A stretch of DNA of 64,000 nt. Origin: Actinocrinis puniceicyclus (lineage in GTDB: Bacteria; Actinomycetota; Actinomycetes; Streptomycetales; Catenulisporaceae). The stretch is from the NCBI RefSeq assembly GCF_018283645.1, contig NZ_JAGSXH010000008.1, forward strand, positions 1 to 64,000, in the 5' to 3' direction. This document shows, in pieces, positions 37,829 through 46,672 of the stretch (its first letter is position 1; each line of letters starts with the position of its first letter). The position numbers and the translations under genes are program-made. The notes under the pieces are model-generated. The model saw only the letters and a program-made list of their open reading frames with translations. It did not search any database and had not been told where the DNA came from.

Positions 37829-38581
37829 GTGAGCAACGACAGTCCTTTCGCGGCGCCCGGAAACGAAGCGCCCGTGCCCGCGGCGGACGGCGCAACGCTG
37901 CAGGCGCCGCCGCCGACTGGGCCGGCCGCCACGGCGATGGCCGCTCCGGCGTGGCCTGCCGCGCCCGGCGCCATGGCGCCGGGGCAGGCGGGCTACGGGG
38001 GCATTCCCGCCGTACCGCCTCAGCCGCTGCGGCCCAACCGCGTCCTCGCCATCCTGCTGATCGTGGTGAGCGCGGCGTACGTGGTGCTGTGTCTGGTCGA
38101 GATCTCGGCGTTGGCGCACCGGGTCTCGCTGGCCAACCAGCTGATCTCCGACCCGACGTCGGTCACGCTCGATCAGGCGGACTCCGCTGACAGCACGGTC
38201 TCCGGCCTGAGCATCGTCGCGCTCGTGGTGTTCTTCGGCACACTCGTGGTGATGGGCATCTGGCAGAGCTCGTTACGGAAGACCTTCGGACCGACCGGCC
38301 AGTACCAGGGGATTTTGCGGCAGGGCGGTTATCAGGTCTTCCGCGTCGTGTGGCTCGTGTCGATCGCCATGTCGATCTTCCTGCGCGGCGGCGGCACGCT
38401 CGACACGCCCCAGGACGTGATCAGTCACGACCACAAGTACATGATCTACTTCGGCCTGCGCGCCGCGCTCGGCGTGCTGCTGATCTTCCTGGCCGTCCGC
38501 CTGATGCGGGTCACGCAGCGCGCGGTCACGCTCGCGCAGACCGGCTACAGCCCGGACGCGGCGCAGTTCCTCCAGCAGTGA
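37829..38581 (+). CDS. DUF4328 domain membrane protein
   Basis: 250 aa. A Pro/Ala-rich cytoplasmic N-terminus (1-65) is followed by four hydrophobic spans (VLAILLIVVSAAYVVLCLVE, IVALVVFFGTLVVMGIW, VFRVVWLVSIAMSIFL and a C-terminal one). A conserved tryptophan patch GIWQSS lies in the middle, as in the DUF4328 family. Function unknown. It lies inside the menaquinone gene run but has its own ribosome binding site (GGGGGGATC before the GTG) and a terminator after it, so a link to the pathway is not shown. Confidence 0.78.
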   Translation: MSNDSPFAAPGNEAPVPAADGATLQAPPPTGPAATAMAAPAWPAAPGAMAPGQAGYGGIPAVPPQPLRPNRVLAILLIVVSAAYVVLCLVEISALAHRVSLANQLISDPTSVTLDQADSADSTVSGLSIVALVVFFGTLVVMGIWQSSLRKTFGPTGQYQGILRQGGYQVFRVVWLVSIAMSIFLRGGGTLDTPQDVISHDHKYMIYFGLRAALGVLLIFLAVRLMRVTQRAVTLAQTGYSPDAAQFLQQ

Positions 38582-38604
38582 GGACGGTCGGAAGCTGACC
38601 CGAG

Positions 38605-38637
38605 CGGGCCGCGCGGTGCACCACACCGTGCGGCCCG
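38605..38637 (+). terminator. Terminator after DUF4328 gene
   Basis: 14-bp stem (CGGGCCGCGCGGTG against CACCGTGCGGCCCG with one G-T pair) with a 5-base loop, followed by the T-rich GTTTCGTTT. It starts 23 bases after the stop. Confidence 0.8.
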
Positions 38638-38663
38638 GTTTCGTTTCCGGGACGCGCACCGGC

Positions 38664-38669
38664 AATCAT
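38664..38669 (+). promoter_or_regulatory. -10-like box of ubiX (leaderless)
   Basis: AATCAT, 4 of 6 consensus matches, ends 6 bases before the ATG at 38676. Confidence 0.45.
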
Positions 38670-38675
38670 GAATCC

Positions 38676-39380
38676 ATGACCGGAGCTCAGCAGGCAGCGC
38701 GCAAACCGTGGGTCGTCGGCGTTTCCGGCGCGTCCGGTACACCGTACGCGGCGGCCGCGCTGCGCGGCCTGTTGGAGGCGGGCGAGAGCGTCGACCTCGT
38801 GGTGAGCCGGGCGGCGCGGCTGACCATCCTGGACGAGACCGGGATCGGGTTCCGCGACGCTCAATGGCGTGACGACCTCGCGCAATGGCTCGGCTGGGAC
38901 GGTGGCGGCGAGGCGGACAAGAAGGCCCGGGAACTGCTCGACGCGGTACGTTACTGGGCCGCCGGGGACCTGGCCGCCGGGCCGTCCTCGGGCAGTTACC
39001 CGGTGAAGGGCATGCTCGTGATCCCCGCGTCCACGGCCTCGGTCGCGGGCATCCGGCTCGGCCTGTCGAAAGACCTGCTGCAACGCGCCGCCGACGTCAC
39101 GCTCAAGGAACGCAGACCGCTGGTGCTCGTCGTGCGGGAGACGCCGCTCAACTCGCAGACGCTGGAGCATCTGCTCGCGCTCAGCCGCGCCGGTGTAGTC
39201 GTACTGCCGGCCTCGCCGGGCTTCTACGCGGGCGCGCAGGACGTTCAGCGCCTTGTGGACTTCGTGGCCGGCAAGGCGCTCGACGTGCTCGGGGTCGAAC
39301 ATTCGCTGTTACGGCGCTGGCAGGGCGAACTCGGAAGCGCGCTGGCGCAGCAGGACGCGCGCCCGAGCGGACCTCGCTGA
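38676..39380 (+). CDS. ubiX: Flavin prenyltransferase UbiX
   Basis: 234 aa. GVSGASGTPYAAAALRGLL at the N-terminus is the flavin/phosphate loop. MLVIPASTASVAGIRLGLSK and ERRPLVLVVRETPLN are hallmark UbiX segments with the prenyl phosphate-binding Ser/Arg residues. It prenylates FMN, making the cofactor of the UbiD-type decarboxylase encoded upstream. A central insert (about 55-95) makes it somewhat longer than the usual 190-200 residues. Confidence 0.93.
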   Translation: MTGAQQAARKPWVVGVSGASGTPYAAAALRGLLEAGESVDLVVSRAARLTILDETGIGFRDAQWRDDLAQWLGWDGGGEADKKARELLDAVRYWAAGDLAAGPSSGSYPVKGMLVIPASTASVAGIRLGLSKDLLQRAADVTLKERRPLVLVVRETPLNSQTLEHLLALSRAGVVVLPASPGFYAGAQDVQRLVDFVAGKALDVLGVEHSLLRRWQGELGSALAQQDARPSGPR

Positions 39381-39574
39381 GAACGGACCCCGCCGAGCCT
39401 TCGAATCCACGCTGATCATCCCGATTTGCGCGTGAGAACGAAGGTTGTAGCGTGGATGCGGCGGCCCGTTGAAAAGCGTCTGCGCGTTATTCGCCCGGCG
39501 GCTGGCAACCCAGGTTCGGCTGCACAGGTCCGGCGACCGTGGGACCGGACCGGACACCCTCCAAGGGGGAGCAG

Positions 39575-40033
39575 ATGGATGCCGTCGACCGCACGCTCAT
39601 CGAGACGTTGCGCGCCAACGGTCGCGCCACGTACGCCGAACTGGCCCGGCTGGTCGGCCTCTCCGGCCCGACGGTCACCGACCGGATCAGCCGGCTTGAG
39701 CAGGCCGGGGTGATCACCGGATACCGCGCCGTGATCAACCCCGGTTCGGTGGGACTCGGCGTCACCGCGCTCATCGGGGTCCTGCTTTCAGACGCCGCCG
39801 ACCTGGAGGACGTCGGGCGCCGGCTGCGGGACGTCCCCGAGATCGAGGACTGCTGGTTCGTGGCGGGGGAGGAGTCGTACCTGCTGAAGGTGCGGGCCGC
39901 CGACCCGGTGGGCCTGGAGAAGATCCTCGGCCGGCTCAACCGCATCCGCGGTGTCGCCCGCACCCGCACCACGGTCGCGCTGTCGACCAAGTGGGAGGGG
40001 CGCCAGCCACCGCTCGACGCGGAACAGTTGTGA
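39575..40033 (+). CDS. Lrp/AsnC-family transcriptional regulator
   Basis: 152 aa. N-terminal helix-turn-helix (about 1-50, LIETLRANGRATYAELARLV, then VTDRISRLE) and a C-terminal ligand-binding RAM domain (about 60-145). The family senses amino acids or similar small molecules as octamers. ATG start with AAGGGGGAGC. Its place between ubiX and mqnE in the menaquinone run suggests local control, but no operator is proven. Confidence 0.9.
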   Translation: MDAVDRTLIETLRANGRATYAELARLVGLSGPTVTDRISRLEQAGVITGYRAVINPGSVGLGVTALIGVLLSDAADLEDVGRRLRDVPEIEDCWFVAGEESYLLKVRAADPVGLEKILGRLNRIRGVARTRTTVALSTKWEGRQPPLDAEQL

Positions 40034-40171
40034 CGGGCCGCCCGATCCGGCTGCGGCCCGAGGCCGCTCCTGCGTCTGTCTGTGCGCCCGGCCGCGCGCC
40101 GCGGACGCCGGGCGATGACATAGGCTCGTAGTTCAGTCGACCCTTTCACGCCATCAGGGAGGCCGTGAGCC

Positions 40172-41335
40172 ATGGACGCCGGACTCAAGCGCGAGCTCGA
40201 AGAGAAGGTGCTCGCCGGGCAGCGGCTGAGCTTCGATGACGGCGTGGCCCTGTACGCGGCCGACGACCTGGCCTGGCTCGGCGAGCTGGCCCACCACGTG
40301 CGCACAGTGAAGAACGGCGACCGGGTGTACTTCAACGTCAACCGGCACCTGAACATGACGAACGTCTGCTCCGCGTCGTGTGCGTACTGCTCGTTCCAGC
40401 GCAAGCCGGGCGAGAAGGACGCGTACACGATGCGTATCGACGAGGCGGTGCGGCTGGCCAAGGCGATGGAGCCGGACGGCATCACCGAGCTGCACATCGT
40501 CAACGGCCTGCACCCGACCCTGCCGTGGCGCTACTACCCCAAGTCGATCCGGGAGCTGAAGGCGGTGCTGCCCGGGGTCTCCATCAAGGCGTTCACCGCG
40601 ACCGAGATCCACTGGTTCGAGAAGATCTCCGGGATGAGCGCCGACGCGATCCTGGACGAGCTGATCGACGCCGGGCTCGAGTCCCTGACCGGTGGCGGCG
40701 CGGAGATCTTCGACTGGGAGGTGCGCTCGAAGATCGTGGATCACGCGACGCACTGGGAGGACTGGTCCCGCATCCACCGGCTCGCGCACGGCAAGGGGCT
40801 GCGTACGCCCTCGACGATGTTGTACGGGCACATCGAAGAGCCGCGGCACCGGGTGGACCACGTGCTGCGGCTTCGCGAGCTGCAGGACGAGACCGGCGGG
40901 TTCGCCGTGTTCATCCCGCTGCGCTTCCAGCACGACTTCCACGACTCGAAGGACGGCAAGCAGCGCAACCGGCTGATGACCCAGCCGATGGCGACCGGGG
41001 CCGAGGCGCTGCGCACCTTCGCGGTCTCCCGGCTGCTGCTGGACAACTTCGACCACGTCAAGTGCTTCTGGGTCATGCACGGGCTGACGACCGCCCAGCT
41101 GGCGTTGAACCACGGCGTGGACGACCTGGACGGCTCCGTGGTCGAGTACAAGATCACGCATGACGCGGACCGGTTCGGCACCCCGGACAGGATGACCCGC
41201 GAGGACCTGCTGGAGCTGATCCGCGACGCCGGGTTCACGCCGGTCGAGCGCAACACGCGCTACGAGGTGGTGCGGGAGTTCGCCGGACCGGACCCGGACC
41301 GGCGCGAGCAGCCGCAGGCGATGAGCTTCGGCTGA
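40172..41335 (+). CDS. mqnE: Aminodeoxyfutalosine synthase
   Basis: 387 aa radical SAM enzyme. The iron-sulfur cysteines are Cys66, Cys70 and Cys73 in NVCSASCAYCSFQRKPGEKD. ELHIVNGLHPTLPWRYYP and SLTGGGAEIFDWEVR separate MqnE from the related MqnC. It joins the MqnA product to SAM-derived adenosine, making aminodeoxyfutalosine. The ATG is preceded by GGGAGGCC. It reads as the first of a string of mqn genes with the GNAT and DUF4229 genes in between. Confidence 0.95.
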   Translation: MDAGLKRELEEKVLAGQRLSFDDGVALYAADDLAWLGELAHHVRTVKNGDRVYFNVNRHLNMTNVCSASCAYCSFQRKPGEKDAYTMRIDEAVRLAKAMEPDGITELHIVNGLHPTLPWRYYPKSIRELKAVLPGVSIKAFTATEIHWFEKISGMSADAILDELIDAGLESLTGGGAEIFDWEVRSKIVDHATHWEDWSRIHRLAHGKGLRTPSTMLYGHIEEPRHRVDHVLRLRELQDETGGFAVFIPLRFQHDFHDSKDGKQRNRLMTQPMATGAEALRTFAVSRLLLDNFDHVKCFWVMHGLTTAQLALNHGVDDLDGSVVEYKITHDADRFGTPDRMTREDLLELIRDAGFTPVERNTRYEVVREFAGPDPDRREQPQAMSFG

Positions 41336-41355
41336 CCGCCGCGACCATGAAATTG

Positions 41356-41394
41356 CATGCGTCATGCGGAAAGTTCATGCATACTTGACGCATG
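41356..41394 (+). promoter_or_regulatory. Inverted repeat over GNAT gene start, candidate operator
   Basis: CATGCGTCA (41356-41364) and its exact reverse complement TGACGCATG (41386-41394), 21 bases apart, flank the -10-like box and include the ATG start. A bound regulator would block transcription of the GNAT gene. Confidence 0.45.
41380..41385 (+). promoter_or_regulatory. -10 box of GNAT gene (leaderless)
   Basis: CATACT ends 6 bases before the ATG at 41392; no ribosome binding site. Confidence 0.5.
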
Positions 41395-41943
41395 ACGCTG
41401 GAATTCGCGGTCGACCCCGAGCTGACCGAGACGCTGCGGGCGCAGATCCTCGCCTGCTGGACCGAGGTGTCCAACGCCGGCGGCGCGGTGGGTTTCGTGC
41501 CGCCGGTCACGACGGAGGACGTGCGGCCGGACGCGGAAAGGCTCTACGCGGCCGTCGAAAGCGGCCAGGACCGGTTGATCATCGGGCGCGAGACGGGGGC
41601 CGCCGCAGCGGGCGCGGCGGACGGCGGGCGGCTGGCGGCGGTGGCCACCCTCTCGGGCCACCTGTTCCGGCTCACCGACCACTGGCGCACGGTCAAGCGG
41701 GTGATGGTCCATCCGGACTTCCAGGGGCGCGGTTACGGTCTGTCACTGATGGCCGAGGTGGAACGGGTGGCGCGCGCGATGGGCCTGGAGATGATCACCC
41801 TGGACCTGCGCGGCGGCACCGGCAACGACGCCTTCTACAAGAAGTGCGGGTATGTCGAATTCGGCCGCCTGCCCGGGGCGTTGCGGCTGAGCGCCGATGA
41901 CTACCGGGACCGGATCTACATGGTGCTTCCTCTGCGCGAATGA
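41392..41943 (+). CDS. GNAT-family N-acetyltransferase
   Basis: 183 aa. The acetyl-CoA loop is VKRVMVHPDFQGRGYGLSL (about 102-120; RGYG-type Q/RxxGxG/A motif), followed by the GNAT core ending in NDAFYKKCGYVEFG. The acceptor substrate cannot be read from sequence. It lies between mqnE and a DUF4229 gene with its own leaderless promoter and a palindrome over its start, suggesting independent control. Confidence 0.85.
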   Translation: MTLEFAVDPELTETLRAQILACWTEVSNAGGAVGFVPPVTTEDVRPDAERLYAAVESGQDRLIIGRETGAAAAGAADGGRLAAVATLSGHLFRLTDHWRTVKRVMVHPDFQGRGYGLSLMAEVERVARAMGLEMITLDLRGGTGNDAFYKKCGYVEFGRLPGALRLSADDYRDRIYMVLPLRE

Positions 41944-42074
41944 ACCGAGCGGGAAGGTGTCTCCCGCGTCCGACACCTGGGGATCGGCGCCCGGCGGGCG
42001 TGGGGTACCGTGAAATCGTCGCGCGAAAAAAGGTTGCGCCCGCCAGGGCAGCGGTATCACTAGGGGTTGCGATC

Positions 42075-42473
42075 ATGAGCGAGCGAGTCGGCGAGAAGCA
42101 GGCCACAGCCACAGCCACGGCGCGCGCCGCGAACGCCGCCACGGCGGACAAGTCGCCCCCGCTCCCCGAGGCCACGCAGCGCCAGCCCGCGCTCGAGACC
42201 CGCCACGCGGTGCTCCGGTACACCACGCTGCGGCTGGCGCTCTTCCTGGCCGCGCTCGTGGTGGTGTGGGGTATCGCAGTGGTCTTCCACATGGACCTCG
42301 GCTCCCAGCTGTCCCGGCTCACCCTGCTCGCGGTATCCCTGCTGCTCTCCAGCGCCGCGTCGTTCATCGTGCTGTCCAAGCAGCGCGACGCCATGTCCGC
42401 CGGGATCGTCGCCCGCACGCAGCGGCTGGGCAGGAAGTTCGACGACGCGGCATCCTTCGAGGACGAAGAGTGA
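42075..42473 (+). CDS. DUF4229 domain small membrane protein
   Basis: 132 aa. A cytoplasmic N-terminus of about 50 residues, two spans (LRLALFLAALVVVWGIAVVF and LLAVSLLLSSAASFIVL) and a charged C-terminus with the DUF4229-type RTQRLGRKFDDAA. Function unknown. The family is a regular neighbour of the futalosine genes in actinomycetes as far as I recall, so a role in quinone membrane steps is possible but unproven. ATG chosen with AGGGG upstream. Confidence 0.8.
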   Translation: MSERVGEKQATATATARAANAATADKSPPLPEATQRQPALETRHAVLRYTTLRLALFLAALVVVWGIAVVFHMDLGSQLSRLTLLAVSLLLSSAASFIVLSKQRDAMSAGIVARTQRLGRKFDDAASFEDEE

Positions 42474-42509
42474 CCGGATTGTCGCGCAGTGTGCGTTCCG
42501 TGCGGGTGA

Positions 42510-43436
<927 letters not shown>

Positions 43437-43595
43437 GCTGGGGACGGCATTGAACGCTCTTCGAATTCAGCCGGGGCTCGGGGCGGCCATGGGCTTCGCG
43501 CCGCTTCGCGCCGGGTGCCCGCCACGGTGACCGGCGCCGCGCTCCAGGCTGAGTTCGACGAGGGGGATTCGACCCGGAAGGTCGGTAGGGAACAG

Positions 43596-44768
43596 ATGGT
43601 TTCGCTCGGCACCGAACTGCAGGACGCCCTCGACCGCGCCGCCGACGGCGGCCGGATCAGCGAGCAGGAGGCCCTGGAGCTCTACCGGCACGCCCCGCTG
43701 CACGCGCTCGGCCGCGCGGCCGACGCCGCGCGCCGCAAGCGCTTCGCCGGCACCGCGGACATCGCGACGTACATCATCGAGCGGAATATCAACTACACCA
43801 ACGTGTGCGTCACGGCGTGCAAGTTCTGCGCGTTCTACGCCCCGCCCAAGTCGGAGAAGGGCTGGTCCCGCGACCTCGACGAGATCCTGCGCCGCTGCGG
43901 CGAGACGGTGCAGCTCGGCGGCACCCAGATCATGTTCCAGGGCGGCCATCACCCGGACTACGGCGTCGAGTACTACGAGACCGCGTTCCGCGCCATCAAG
44001 GCCCAGTACCCGCAGCTGGTGATCCATTCGCTCGGCGCGTCCGAGGTGCAGCACATGGCCAAGGTCTCCGGCGTGGGCATCGAGGAGGCGATCGCCCGGC
44101 TCAAGACGGCCGGCCTGGACTCCTTCGCCGGCGCGGGCGCGGAACTGCTGCCCGCGCGGCCGCGCAACGTCATCGCCCCGCTCAAGGAGTCCGGCGAGCG
44201 CTGGCTGGAGATCATGGAGAGCGCGCACCGCCTCGGCCTGGAGTCCACCTCGACCATGCTGATGGGCACCGGTGAGACCAACACGGAGCGGATCCGGCAC
44301 ATCGCGATGATCCGCGAGGTGCAGGACCGCACCGGCGGTTTCCGCGCCTTCATCCCCTACACCTACCAGCCGGAGAACAACCATCTCAAGGGCCGCACTC
44401 AGGCCACCACGATCGAGTACATCCGGATGATCGCGATCGCCCGGCTGTTCCTGCACAACGTCGCGCACATCCAGGGCTCCTGGCTGACGGTCGGCAAGGA
44501 GGCCGGGCAGTTGACGTTGCACTACGGCGCGGACGACCTCGGTTCGGTGATGCTGGAGGAGAACGTGGTCTCCTCGGCCGGCGCGCGGCACCGCTCCAAC
44601 CGCATGGAACTGATCAACCTCATTCGCACCGCCGGACGCGTCCCCGCGCAGCGCGACACGCTCTACAACCACCTGGTCGTGCACACCGACCCGGCCGACG
44701 ACCCCGTCGACGACCAGGTGCGCTCACACATCGCCTCCACGGCGCTTCCGCTGGTCGAGGTCGGCTGA
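43596..44768 (+). CDS. mqnC: Cyclic dehypoxanthinyl futalosine synthase
   Basis: 390 aa radical SAM enzyme. Iron-sulfur cysteines Cys71, Cys75 and Cys78 in NVCVTACKFCAFYAPPK; GGTQIMFQGGHHPDYG and DSFAGAGAELLPARPR are MqnC hallmarks. It closes the second ring of dehypoxanthine futalosine. ATG 43596 was chosen because homologues begin close to this point and TAGGGA lies just upstream; a GTG at 43515 would add 27 non-conserved residues. Confidence 0.95.
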   Translation: MVSLGTELQDALDRAADGGRISEQEALELYRHAPLHALGRAADAARRKRFAGTADIATYIIERNINYTNVCVTACKFCAFYAPPKSEKGWSRDLDEILRRCGETVQLGGTQIMFQGGHHPDYGVEYYETAFRAIKAQYPQLVIHSLGASEVQHMAKVSGVGIEEAIARLKTAGLDSFAGAGAELLPARPRNVIAPLKESGERWLEIMESAHRLGLESTSTMLMGTGETNTERIRHIAMIREVQDRTGGFRAFIPYTYQPENNHLKGRTQATTIEYIRMIAIARLFLHNVAHIQGSWLTVGKEAGQLTLHYGADDLGSVMLEENVVSSAGARHRSNRMELINLIRTAGRVPAQRDTLYNHLVVHTDPADDPVDDQVRSHIASTALPLVEVG

Positions 44769-44803
44769 CCGGCGCCGGGAGACATCGCGAGTCGCCGCGA
44801 CCG

Positions 44804-44830
44804 GCCCGCCGGCCGGACCGCCTGGCGGGC
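44804..44830 (+). terminator. Possible terminator after mqnC
   Basis: Inverted repeat GCCCGCC / GGCGGGC with a 13-base loop, 36 bases after the mqnC stop. Short stem and no T tract. Confidence 0.4.
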
Positions 44831-44899
44831 GGGCGCCGCACAAGGTTTCGGTTCGCTGGAGGAGCCGTGTCGTTCGGTCGGGCCCCGCTGAATCCTGAT

Positions 44900-44905
44900 T
44901 AGGAT
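44900..44905 (+). promoter_or_regulatory. -10 box of membrane glycosyltransferase-like gene (leaderless)
   Basis: TAGGAT ends 6 bases before the GTG at 44912. Confidence 0.55.
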
Positions 44906-44911
44906 GCGCGG

Positions 44912-46663
44912 GTGAGCGTATCGGTCGGTCGCGCACGGATTCCTGATCCCCGGGCGCTGCGGTCTGGAGGTTCCGCGACCGCGCCGACCGGCTCCAGCCG
45001 GTCCGGGAGCGCTGCTCTCCTGCCGGCCGCCGCGGTCCTCCTCGGCGTCGTCGTTGCGATCGTGGCGGCCGTGGCGACCGGCGGCATCTCGATTCCGCAC
45101 AATGACGGCTGGTCGTACAGCCGCGCCGCGCAGGTCTTCGCTCGTACCGGGCACGTCCGATTGTTCAACTGGAACAAGATGGGGCTGGTCGGGATGTTCA
45201 TCCCGCTCGGTCCGCTGGGCGCGTCCGTCACCGTTCAGCAGTGCTTTGTCGCCGCGCTCGCGATCGTCGGGCTGCTTGCGGGATACGACGTGCTGCGGCC
45301 TATGCTCGGCAGCCGCCGCGCCGGCCTCGGCACGCTCGTCATCGCGCTGTGGCCGTCGTTCGGATTGCTCGCCACCTCGTTCCACACCGATATCCCAGCC
45401 TTCGCCGCCATCACCCTGACGCTGGCCTTCGGCCGCAGGGCGCTCGATCTCTGCTCGCCGTGCCGGCTGTACGCGGCCTGCCTGGTCGGCCTGTGGGGCG
45501 CGACGATCCGCGAGCAGGCCCTGGCCGCGCCGGCGGCCGTGCTTGCCGCCGCCCTCCTTCGGCCCGAGACGCGCCGCGCGCTGGGTCTCACCCGCATCCT
45601 GGCCGTCGGCGTGGCACTGATGGCCGGCCTCGGCGCGTTCGAACTGTGGCGGCGCGGCGTTCCCGGTGGCGGTGCGCCGCCGTTCGCGAACAGCATCCTG
45701 ACCACACGGCTGGTCACCGCGCAGGCCGGCGAGGCGTGGCTGACGATCTCACTCGGCGTCAGCCCGGCCGTATTGCTCGGGTCGCGGCCGCTGCGCTGGT
45801 CGCGACCCGCCCGAGTGGCCGCACTGCTGGCGTTGTGCGGCTGCGTCGCATCGGCTCTCGCCAACCCGCCGTTCCTCGGCAATTACGTCGACCGCACCGG
45901 CGCTTACGCGAGCGCGTACCTCGGAAGCCGCCCGCGGATCTTCCCTCACCTCGCCTGGGACCTGCTCATCGTCCTGGCCTGCGTCTCCGGGGCGCTGCTT
46001 GCCGGCTTGGCGGTCGAGCGCGTCCGCGGGCTGCGTGTCGAGGTCAGCTTGTTCGCGCTGCTGACGTTGCTGGGTTCCGCCATGGAAGTGGGCCAGGGCA
46101 CTGCTCTGTTCGATCGCTACATGCTTCCGCTTGCGCTGCCGGCTGTCGCCCTCGCGCTGCTCGACCCGATCGGCCTGGAAGCGATCGGCCTGGAAGCGAT
46201 CCGGCCGCGACTGGTGCGCGTGGCCGTATCAGCGGCAGCGGGCGCCCTCATGGCCGGTACCGCGCTGCTGATCACCATAAGCACACTGGTTTTCGACAGT
46301 GCGGTCTGGAACGCGGCGCAGCATATCGTCGACCGCGGTTCGGCCTCCGCCGGATATGTCGACGCGGGCCTGGACTGGGCCGGCTGGCACTCGACGACCG
46401 GGATGGGCGAGAGCCCCGCCGCCGATGCGGAGTTCGGCATCTACCGGCGGGACGCCTTCCTTTCGAACCATCAGCAGTGCTACGTGGTCGCCGCTTCGCC
46501 GCAACGCGACGTCGGCTGGACTCTCGTCGAGACGCCCCGGTACCGCAGATACGGCCTCTTCGGCGCCGCTCACCTGTACGTTTACCGGACCGCTGAGACC
46601 CCGTGTCACGATGGGGGCGGCCCTTCCCGAAGGGGCTCGGCCGGACCCCGCCCGATCCAATAG
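44912..46663 (+). CDS. Polytopic membrane protein, GT-C glycosyltransferase-like
   Basis: 583 aa. A basic N-terminus, then about ten to twelve spans. After the first span comes ISIPHNDGWSYSRAAQVF, an Asp-containing loop like the catalytic loop of ArnT/Pmt (GT39/83-type) lipid-linked sugar transferases, and LATSFHTDIPAFAAITLTLA further on. The C-terminal 150 residues are extracytoplasmic with two or more cysteines. Substrate unknown. It sits between mqnC and mqnX with its own promoter, an apparent guest in the menaquinone run. A 15-bp tandem duplication lies inside it. Confidence 0.65.
   Translation: MSVSVGRARIPDPRALRSGGSATAPTGSSRSGSAALLPAAAVLLGVVVAIVAAVATGGISIPHNDGWSYSRAAQVFARTGHVRLFNWNKMGLVGMFIPLGPLGASVTVQQCFVAALAIVGLLAGYDVLRPMLGSRRAGLGTLVIALWPSFGLLATSFHTDIPAFAAITLTLAFGRRALDLCSPCRLYAACLVGLWGATIREQALAAPAAVLAAALLRPETRRALGLTRILAVGVALMAGLGAFELWRRGVPGGGAPPFANSILTTRLVTAQAGEAWLTISLGVSPAVLLGSRPLRWSRPARVAALLALCGCVASALANPPFLGNYVDRTGAYASAYLGSRPRIFPHLAWDLLIVLACVSGALLAGLAVERVRGLRVEVSLFALLTLLGSAMEVGQGTALFDRYMLPLALPAVALALLDPIGLEAIGLEAIRPRLVRVAVSAAAGALMAGTALLITISTLVFDSAVWNAAQHIVDRGSASAGYVDAGLDWAGWHSTTGMGESPAADAEFGIYRRDAFLSNHQQCYVVAASPQRDVGWTLVETPRYRRYGLFGAAHLYVYRTAETPCHDGGGPSRRGSAGPRPIQ
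46168..46197 (+). repeat. 15-bp tandem duplication inside coding sequence
   Basis: Two exact copies of GATCGGCCTGGAAGC in frame within the membrane glycosyltransferase-like gene, giving a repeated IGLEA peptide between spans. Likely a replication-slippage event. Confidence 0.85.
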
Positions 46664-46666
46664 GCT
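46661..46666 (+). promoter_or_regulatory. -10 box of mqnX (leaderless)
   Basis: TAGGCT ends 6 bases before the ATG at 46673. The box overlaps the stop codon of the preceding gene. Confidence 0.55.
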
Positions 46667-46672
46667 CATCGC

